Positions 1 to 4,406 of a stretch of 7,327 nucleotides of DNA are shown here, one piece after another (positions within the stretch are counted from its first letter, which is position 1; each line of letters starts with the position of its first letter). Origin of the DNA: CAZOIA01 sp964579675. Lineage in GTDB: Bacteria > Planctomycetota > Phycisphaerae > UBA1845 > PWPN01. Made by a program: the position numbers and the translations under genes. The stretch is taken from positions 1-7,327 of the forward strand of contig CAZOIA010000252.1 of the NCBI GenBank assembly GCA_964579675.1, written 5' to 3'. The notes under the pieces were generated by a model. The model saw only the letters and a program-made list of their open reading frames with translations, had not been told where the DNA came from and did no database searches.

Positions 1-32
1 GCCTATCTTTTTGCCATCAAATCTCCAGATTC

Positions 33-61
33 CCCAATTGGCGGTACACTACGGAATTGGG
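33..61. repeat. 7-bp inverted repeat upstream of tRNA promoter
   Basis: CCCAATT at 33-39 and AATTGGG at 55-61 are perfect inverted arms around a 15-base spacer. A second, 10-base perfect palindrome (CGGATATCCG, 67-76) abuts the tRNA -35 box. No reading frame in bases 1-118 is credible. The arms could bind a regulator or be chance. No T-run follows, so they do not look like a terminator. Confidence 0.3.
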
Positions 62-77
62 TTTGCCGGATATCCGC

Positions 78-106
78 TTGACAGCCGATACATAGCGGTG
101 TAGTAT
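78..106 (+). promoter_or_regulatory. sigma70-type promoter of the tRNA gene
   Basis: TTGACA at 78-83 is a perfect -35 box. After a 17-base spacer, TAGTAT at 101-106 matches TATAAT at four of six positions. Transcription would start near 113, leaving about 6 bases of leader before the tRNA at 119. This is the clearest promoter in the window. Confidence 0.75.
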
Positions 107-118
107 CAACCCCTCTAC

Positions 119-191
<73 letters not shown>

Positions 192-237
192 GTGAAATCC
201 GGGTTGCGAAACGCCGCGACCCGCGAGTTAAGACCCC

Positions 238-271
238 ACGCCGAGGCCGAGACGCCTCGGCGTTTGCGTTT
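238..271 (+). terminator. intrinsic terminator after the tRNA
   Basis: ACGCCGAGGC at 238-247 pairs perfectly with GCCTCGGCGT at 254-263, giving a 10-bp GC-rich stem with a 6-base loop. It is followed by TTTGCGTTTATAA, which is T-rich but interrupted. It lies 46 bases after the tRNA and fits as its terminator. Confidence 0.65.
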
Positions 272-616
272 ATAACGCCAGTTTCCGCAAGGGTTTAGCA
301 AGCGCCCATCATCCGTCCACGTCTCCAATCCGAGTCCCTGAGATCGCCCCGATCCAGCCCCGGCCCCGCGAGTGGGGGAGCTTTCGGCCCAAAGTCTCGG
401 CTCGCCCGAGAGACACGCCCGTCCGGGTTATGAGGGCGTCGGCTCCGGACGAGCGAAGAGCACTGTCCTCGAAAAGGGTTGCGAACGGCTCTGACTGGCG
501 GGTTATGGGGGGAGAGATTTCGGTGCGGTTTCCCCAATTGCAGGTTATGCGATATCGGGTACTCTTGCTCGACGCACAAGAAGCCCGGGTCCACAGGCGA
601 GCTGGATGTCTGTTGG
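272..616. other. non-coding GC-rich intergenic stretch
   Basis: I see no credible gene here. The open frames on both strands lack a ribosome-binding site and have low-complexity, arginine-rich products typical of shadow frames. The stretch has short inverted arms: TCTCGG 395-400 with CCGAGA 406-411, ACGCCC 415-420 with GGGCGT 434-439, and GTCCGG 421-426 with CCGGAC 445-450. The 7-mer GGTTATG occurs three times, at 426-432, 501-507 and 543-549, and twice more further on, at 1490 and 1808. A small structured RNA or attachment sequence is possible but not shown. Confidence 0.5.
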
Positions 617-622
617 TAGAAT
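617..622 (+). promoter_or_regulatory. -10 box of the HNH-like gene
   Basis: TAGAAT at 617-622 matches TATAAT at five of six positions and lies 6 bases before the ATG at 629. Transcription would therefore start at or next to the start codon, giving a leaderless message. There is no convincing -35 box 17 bases upstream (594-599 is CAGGCG). No Shine-Dalgarno element precedes the ATG. Confidence 0.45.
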
Positions 623-628
623 GGCGGC

Positions 629-1369
629 ATGCTGAACCGTCGTGGCATGTGCCATCTGTGTGGTCGTATCGGCCCGCTCACGTTCGAGCACATCCCCCCG
701 AAACGGGTCTTCAATGACAAGCCGTGTGTAGCCGAGACTGTTGAGGCCCTCGTACGAACCAAGGGACGGTCAGGCCGCAAGCGCTTCCCGCGAGGGATGG
801 GCAAGCACAGCCTTTGTTCTCAGTGTAACCAGCGCACGGCGGATATCTACGGAGGCGCGTTTGCGGAATGGACTTCGCAGGCGCTGCAGTTCGCTGGAGC
901 CGTCGGGGAAGACGCTGTTCTGCATCTGGGCTTCGATTTGTACCCGTTGAAAGTGCTTAAGCAAATTGCGGTCATGTGTCTTGCTGAAACAGATTTTGCA
1001 CCCGGTTATCACACGGAGCTGCGCCGATTTGTGCTGAGTCCGGCTCGCCGGCACTGCCCGCCGAAGTACCGGTTCTACGCCTACTTCAACCCGATCGGGA
1101 CACCCCGGATAAGCGGCATGGGCGTAGCATTGAACGTCCGAACGGGCATTCGATTCATGGTCCTTGCAGAGATCGGGTTCCCCCCAATGGGGTACTGCCT
1201 CATGGGTACCGAAGCCAGCGACGAGCAGGTCGCACGGAGACTGCGGCTGTGCGACATAACGCCTTTCTCAAGGTGCGAACTCGACGAGCGACGTCATCTA
1301 TGGCTGAGAATTCCGCGCCTTGATCCACTGGGACCGGCACCATTGGCATTCCGGGGTAAAGAACAGTAG
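629..1369 (+). CDS. HNH-like treble-clef zinc protein, function unknown
   Basis: The 246-aa product has an N-terminal zinc-binding motif of the HNH/treble-clef type. C8-x2-C11 (CHLCG) and C63-x2-C66 (CSQCN) form a likely zinc knuckle pair. EHIPPK at residues 20-25 supplies the E-H of the first HNH histidine, and N67 the central asparagine. The last histidine or asparagine expected about 8-9 residues after N67 is not evident (the segment reads RTADIYGGAFAEW), so nuclease activity is uncertain. Residues 85-246 match nothing I recognise and show no signal peptide or membrane segment. The start is fixed at 629 because an in-frame TAG lies at 617-619. The only close alternative is Met7 (647), which would leave just the Cys pair at the N-terminus. 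The gene stands alone, downstream of a tRNA unit and upstream of the recombinase operon. It could be a defence or homing-type nuclease, or a DNA- or RNA-binding zinc protein. That an HNH-like motif exists is well supported; the role is inference. Confidence 0.75.
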   Translation: MLNRRGMCHLCGRIGPLTFEHIPPKRVFNDKPCVAETVEALVRTKGRSGRKRFPRGMGKHSLCSQCNQRTADIYGGAFAEWTSQALQFAGAVGEDAVLHLGFDLYPLKVLKQIAVMCLAETDFAPGYHTELRRFVLSPARRHCPPKYRFYAYFNPIGTPRISGMGVALNVRTGIRFMVLAEIGFPPMGYCLMGTEASDEQVARRLRLCDITPFSRCELDERRHLWLRIPRLDPLGPAPLAFRGKEQ

Positions 1370-1602
1370 AGCAGGCGACCCCATCGCGCCCAGTGCACAC
1401 TCGCCTTCTCTCTCGGTATCGCACAGCAACTTTGGGCGGGCAGGTTCACCACTCCCCTGCCAGCCAGACCAGAGCAACTGATACCCGCTGGTTATGCCGA
1501 TCGCGGACACACCGCAGCCAGATGGCGTATGTAATGTGCAGACGACTACTCACGCGTCGGGCGGCCCATCGCTGTCACGGCCGCAGTTCTTGGAGTCTAT
1601 CC
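1370..1602. other. non-coding gap before the recombinase operon
   Basis: No credible gene is seen. The frame that overlaps the next gene continues upstream to 1393, but that extension is arginine- and serine-rich and has no ribosome-binding site. The gap holds one copy of a 17-bp near-repeat (1482-1498) and a weak 6-bp hairpin (GGCAGG 1439-1444 with CCTGCC 1456-1461). An AT-richer patch, TATGTAAT at 1528-1535, is the best -10 candidate for the operon, but it has no good -35 partner. An operon promoter is expected here. Confidence 0.45.
1482..1498 (+). repeat. 17-bp near-repeat, copy 1
   Basis: TACCCGCTGGTTATGCC here matches TACCCGCCGGTTATGCC at 1800-1816 with one mismatch in 17. Both copies have CTGA just upstream (2-4 bases away) and a GCGG or GCGGG run shortly downstream. 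Copy 1 is non-coding and copy 2 lies inside the 3' end of the first operon gene. A recombinase-binding site or a small duplication is possible; chance is not excluded. Confidence 0.4.
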
Positions 1603-1842
1603 ATGCCCCACGGATACGCGTCCGAAGTACTAACAGCTCGCGAACGCCGGAGACAGGTCGCAGCGATCCTTGCGAAAGGCGTGGTCCGCTGGCGGAAGCG
1701 GGCGAAGAACGGCAGCTTCATGCCTGCTCCAGAATCTTCGCCGGTTCCCGAAAACCGCCTTGATCTTCCCGGCGAAACAAGGCTCAGTGTGTCTGACGGT
1801 ACCCGCCGGTTATGCCTGCGGGACGACGGAGACGACTCATGA
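1603..1842 (+). CDS. small conserved protein, first gene of recombinase cassette
   Basis: This encodes 79 aa. I chose the ATG at 1603 because GGAG (1592-1595) sits 7 bases upstream and the sequence turns protein-like from there. The N-terminal half has a predicted helix (LTARERRRQVAAILAKGVVRW, residues about 8-28). The C-terminal half has the segment LDLPGETRLSV. From memory, short proteins with an 'ILAxGVxRL' helix and a 'GETxLSV' tail are often found directly upstream of DUF2924-recombinase pairs; I cannot confirm this here. No catalytic motif is visible. The stop TGA (1840-1842) overlaps the ATG of the DUF2924 gene in ATGA, so the two are probably translationally coupled. It may be an accessory or regulatory protein of the cassette. 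Function unknown. Confidence 0.7.
   Translation: MPHGYASEVLTARERRRQVAAILAKGVVRWRKRAKNGSFMPAPESSPVPENRLDLPGETRLSVSDGTRRLCLRDDGDDS
1800..1816 (+). repeat. 17-bp near-repeat, copy 2
   Basis: TACCCGCCGGTTATGCC, the partner of the copy at 1482-1498 with one mismatch. It lies inside the 3' end of the first cassette gene, about 20 bases before the DUF2924 start, so its sequence is also constrained by coding. Confidence 0.4.
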
Positions 1843-2327
1843 GCCTGAACATCGCCAAGGAAGTCGCCGGACTCGAGCAGATGACCCTGGGCGAGCTGCA
1901 CGACCGGTACGTCGAGGTCTTCGGCGAACCAGTCCGGAGCCGGCATCGGCGGTACCTGATCCGCCGGATCGCGTGGCGCCTGCAGGCAAACGCCGAGGGT
2001 GGCCTCAGTGAGCGGGCGCTCCGGCGGGCGGAGGAACTGGCCGACATCGCGGACGTCCGCGTGACGCCGCCGAAATGGGTCGCGTCCGCCAAGCAGTGCG
2101 GGGCAACGGGCGTGGCCCGCATCCCCGTGGCTACGGACCCGCGGCTGCCGTCGCCCGGCGCAGCGGTCACGCGGAAGTACAAGGGCCAAACGATCACGGT
2201 CACGGTGCTGCCGGACGGCTTCGAATACAAGGGCGAACGATACCGCTCGCTCACCGCCGTGGCCAAGGTGATCACAGGTTCGCACGTTAACGGTTTCAGG
2301 TTCTTCAAGCTGGAGGGCAAGTCATGA
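1839..2327 (+). CDS. DUF2924 family protein
   Basis: This 162-aa protein fits the DUF2924 family. Its N-terminal helical part contains LEQMTLGELHDRYVEVFGEP followed by RSRHRRYLIRRIAWRLQ (residues 12-49), the hallmark 'L..L...Y..lFG..p.s..r..LirRiAyrlQ' pattern. The C-terminal part (about 112-158) has KYKGQTITVTVLPDGFEYKG, then YRSLTAVAKVITG and NGFRFFKL. It resembles the small DNA-associated RAMA-like domain found at the ends of some methylases. The start at 1839 is supported by GGAG at 1828-1831, 7 bases upstream, and by the 4-base overlap with the preceding gene. A longer start at 1812 would add nine residues and lacks a ribosome-binding site. The stop overlaps the recombinase ATG (2324-2327). 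The family is known as a partner of large serine recombinases, but its biochemical role is not established. A directionality or DNA-binding accessory function is my inference. Confidence 0.88.
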   Translation: MSLNIAKEVAGLEQMTLGELHDRYVEVFGEPVRSRHRRYLIRRIAWRLQANAEGGLSERALRRAEELADIADVRVTPPKWVASAKQCGATGVARIPVATDPRLPSPGAAVTRKYKGQTITVTVLPDGFEYKGERYRSLTAVAKVITGSHVNGFRFFKLEGKS

Positions 2328-3919
2328 GCCGGCGCCGCGCCAGCGTGAAAGCGACGCCCCGTGGGCCGGCCACGCGCTGCGCGATTTACACGCGCAAGTC
2401 GAGCGACGAGGGGCTCCAGCAGGAGTTCAACTCGCTGGACGCACAGCGTGAGGCAGCAGAGGCGTACATCGCCAGCCAGAAGGCCGAGGGCTGGGTCTGC
2501 CTGCCGGAGCGGTACGACGATGGTGGCTTCACTGGTGGGAACATAGAACGGCCGGCTCTGCAGCGGCTCCTGGCCGATATCCAGGCTGGCATGATCGACT
2601 GTGTCGCCGTCTACAAGGTCGACCGCCTGAGCCGCTCGCTGCTAGACTTCGCCAGGATCATGGAGACGTTCGAGCAGCACAACGTTTCGTTCGTGTCCGT
2701 AACCCAGCACTTCAACACGTCGACCCCGATGGGCCGGCTGATTCTGCACATCTTGCTGAGCTTCGCTCAGTTTGAGCGGGAGATCATCGGAGAGCGAATC
2801 CGCGACAAGATCGCCGCGTCGCGGGCCAAGGGGAAATGGACGGGCGGCACGCCGATCCTTGGATACGACGTGGACCGCTCGAACGGCAGCCCGAAACTCG
2901 TCGTCAACGGCACCGAGGCCTCGCGTGCCCGACAGATCTTCGAGCTCTACCTGGAACTCGGGTCCCTCCTGCCTGTTGTCGAGGAGCTCGAGCGCCGCGA
3001 TTGGCGGACGAAAGTCTGGACAACGCGGGCGGCCAAGCGTCGCGGCGGCCTGCCGTTCGACAAGTGCCGCCTGTACAACCTGCTCACCAACGTCCTGTAC
3101 GCCGGGAAGATCAAGCACAAGACAGAAGTCTACGACGGCGAGCACGAGGCCATCATCCCGGAGGACCTCTTCCGCCGTGTGCAGAACCAGCTCCAGCAGA
3201 ACGGACGTACCGGCAGCGCCGAGCTCCGCAACCGTCATGGGGCTTTGCTGCGTGGTTTGCTCTACTGCAAAGCGTGTGGCCGGGCGATGGTGCACACGTT
3301 CACCAGTCGCGGGCGCAAGCGGTACCGCTACTACACATGCACCAAGGCGATGAAGAACGGATGGAGCAAGTGCCCAGCGAAGTCGCTTCCTGCGGCCGAG
3401 ATCGAGCGGGCGGTCGTGGATCAGATCCGCTGCATCGGGCAGGATCCGGAGCTGACCAGCGAAACCCTCCGGCAGGCGAGGGGCCAGGCCGAGATCGGCA
3501 TCGAGCGACTGGCCGGCGAGCGGCGCATCATCGAGCGAGGTTTGGTCCGTTGCCACGCCGAGATTCGCCGAATGGCCACGAGCGAGCCGCCGTCAAGCGC
3601 GACGACCGCCCGGATCGCCGACTTCCACGACCAGGTCCGCGAGTCCGAGTCCCGCTTGGCCGAGATCGATGCACAGGTCGCGGAGCTCGAGGCGGATCTT
3701 GTGGACGAAGCCGACGTCGCTGCAGCGTTCGCCGATTTCGACAACGTGTGGAAGGCTCTCAGCCCGCGTGAGCAGGTTCGGATCCTGAAGTTGCTGATCA
3801 GCCGGGTCGAGTTCGACGCCGCCAGCAGTACAATCGAGGTATCCTTCTACCTGTCCGGGATCAAGGCGTTGGCCGACGGCGGTGGGCAAGATGCTGAAGA
3901 GGTGGAGGACGCGGCGTGA
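2324..3919 (+). CDS. large serine recombinase (site-specific integrase)
   Basis: The 531-aa protein has the full large serine recombinase layout. The N-terminal resolvase domain (about 17-165) carries YTRKS with the nucleophile Ser26, LDAQREA (38-44), the GGFTGGNIERPALQRLL segment (67-83), and the catalytic VDRLSR motif (99-104) with Arg101 and Arg104. The recombinase domain follows (about 170-290; TGGTPILGY to NLLTNVLYAGKIKHK). Next is a zinc ribbon with C315-x2-C318, C339 and C350. Then comes a helical, probably coiled-coil region (about 378-460), ending in the usual SPREQVRILKLLISRVEF block. These enzymes cut both DNA sites by a 2-base staggered break with a phosphoserine link and recombine attP and attB without replication. 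Length is typical (450-700 aa), with no frameshift or lost catalytic residue, so it should be active. GGAGG (2312-2316) lies 7 bases before the ATG, and both ends overlap neighbours by 4 bases. No att sites are identified with confidence. Confidence 0.95.
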   Translation: MSRRRASVKATPRGPATRCAIYTRKSSDEGLQQEFNSLDAQREAAEAYIASQKAEGWVCLPERYDDGGFTGGNIERPALQRLLADIQAGMIDCVAVYKVDRLSRSLLDFARIMETFEQHNVSFVSVTQHFNTSTPMGRLILHILLSFAQFEREIIGERIRDKIAASRAKGKWTGGTPILGYDVDRSNGSPKLVVNGTEASRARQIFELYLELGSLLPVVEELERRDWRTKVWTTRAAKRRGGLPFDKCRLYNLLTNVLYAGKIKHKTEVYDGEHEAIIPEDLFRRVQNQLQQNGRTGSAELRNRHGALLRGLLYCKACGRAMVHTFTSRGRKRYRYYTCTKAMKNGWSKCPAKSLPAAEIERAVVDQIRCIGQDPELTSETLRQARGQAEIGIERLAGERRIIERGLVRCHAEIRRMATSEPPSSATTARIADFHDQVRESESRLAEIDAQVAELEADLVDEADVAAAFADFDNVWKALSPREQVRILKLLISRVEFDAASSTIEVSFYLSGIKALADGGGQDAEEVEDAA

Positions 3920-4335
3920 TCACCGTCAAGCGGAAGGTCCATTTTGTCCGCCAGGCCCGGGGCAGGCTTGTCGTCGCCGAGCAGCCCCGGCCGACCGAAA
4001 GAGTCGATCAGGGCCGGATCCCCCGGATTTCCCGCCTGATGGCCCTGGCTATTCACTTCGACCGCCTGATCCGCGAGGGCCGAGTCAGCGACCAATCCGA
4101 GTTAGCCCGGCTCTGTCACGTCACCCAGCCACGCATAACCCAGATCATGAACCTGAATCACCTCGCTCCGGACATCCAGGAAGCGCTGCTTTTCCTGCCG
4201 CAGGTCACGTCGGGGCGTGAGTCCATCCACGAGAAGAAGTTGCGGCCGATCGCAGCTGAGGTTGATTGGCAACGGCAGCGCGAGGAGTGGAGGGGAAGGC
4301 GGAACCTGCCCAACAGGTCGGCGTTGGAGACATAG
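3916..4335 (+). CDS. helix-turn-helix protein, last gene of recombinase cassette
   Basis: This is a 139-aa basic protein starting at GTG. The GTG overlaps the recombinase stop (GTGA, 3916-3919), and GGAGG (3904-3908) is 7 bases upstream. A helix-turn-helix is clear at residues 59-80: SDQSELARLCHV, a turn at Thr70, then the recognition helix QPRITQIMNLN. It is followed by an amphipathic helix LAPDIQEALLFL (83-94), similar in style to the HTH region of ParB/KorB-like proteins. The C-terminus has a basic and aromatic tail (LRPIAAEVDWQRQREEW, 109-125). It probably binds DNA as a partner or regulator of the recombinase, for example in directionality or autoregulation. It might also act on the palindrome in the next promoter, 44 bases after its stop. 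The gene closes the operon: 71 bases and a new promoter separate it from the methyltransferase. Confidence 0.8.
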   Translation: MITVKRKVHFVRQARGRLVVAEQPRPTERVDQGRIPRISRLMALAIHFDRLIREGRVSDQSELARLCHVTQPRITQIMNLNHLAPDIQEALLFLPQVTSGRESIHEKKLRPIAAEVDWQRQREEWRGRRNLPNRSALET

Positions 4336-4369
4336 ACTGACCTGTGAGTTTCAGGCCTCGGAGCCGACC

Positions 4370-4398
4370 TTGACGTGGATACCACACTGTGGTAGCGT
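4370..4398 (+). promoter_or_regulatory. promoter of the double methyltransferase gene
   Basis: TTGACG (4370-4375) and TAGCGT (4393-4398) are separated by exactly 17 bases. The -35 box matches consensus at five of six positions and the -10 box at three. Transcription would begin around 4405-4407, next to the ATG at 4407, and no Shine-Dalgarno element is present. A leaderless or nearly leaderless message is likely. Confidence 0.55.
4380..4394. promoter_or_regulatory. 15-bp operator-like palindrome
   Basis: TACCACA (4380-4386) and TGTGGTA (4388-4394) are perfect inverted arms around the single base C4387. The palindrome fills most of the -35 to -10 spacer and runs into the first two bases of the -10 box, so a dimer bound here would block RNA polymerase. 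Control by the upstream HTH protein or autorepression by the methyltransferase are the obvious options. Confidence 0.5.
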
Positions 4399-4406
4399 GC
4401 GCTCCC

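Noticed and set aside
295..804. 169-residue minus-strand open frame
   Set aside because: It overlaps the start of the HNH-like gene antisense, has a low-complexity Arg/Pro/Ser-rich product and no ribosome-binding site.
1439..1461. GGCAGG...CCTGCC hairpin after the HNH-like gene as a terminator
   Set aside because: The stem is only 6 bp with an 11-base loop and is followed by AGCCAG, not a T-run.
1575..2285. 236-residue minus-strand frame
   Set aside because: It is antisense to two operon genes that have ribosome-binding sites and coupled starts; the product is an Arg-rich shadow.
2642..3556. 304-residue minus-strand frame and 311-residue plus-strand frame (2836-3771) inside the recombinase gene
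   Set aside because: Both are frame shadows of a high-GC gene whose own frame shows complete recombinase domains.
4341..4355. CCTG...CAGG hairpin after the HTH gene as an operon terminator
   Set aside because: The stem is only 4 bp and there is no T-run.
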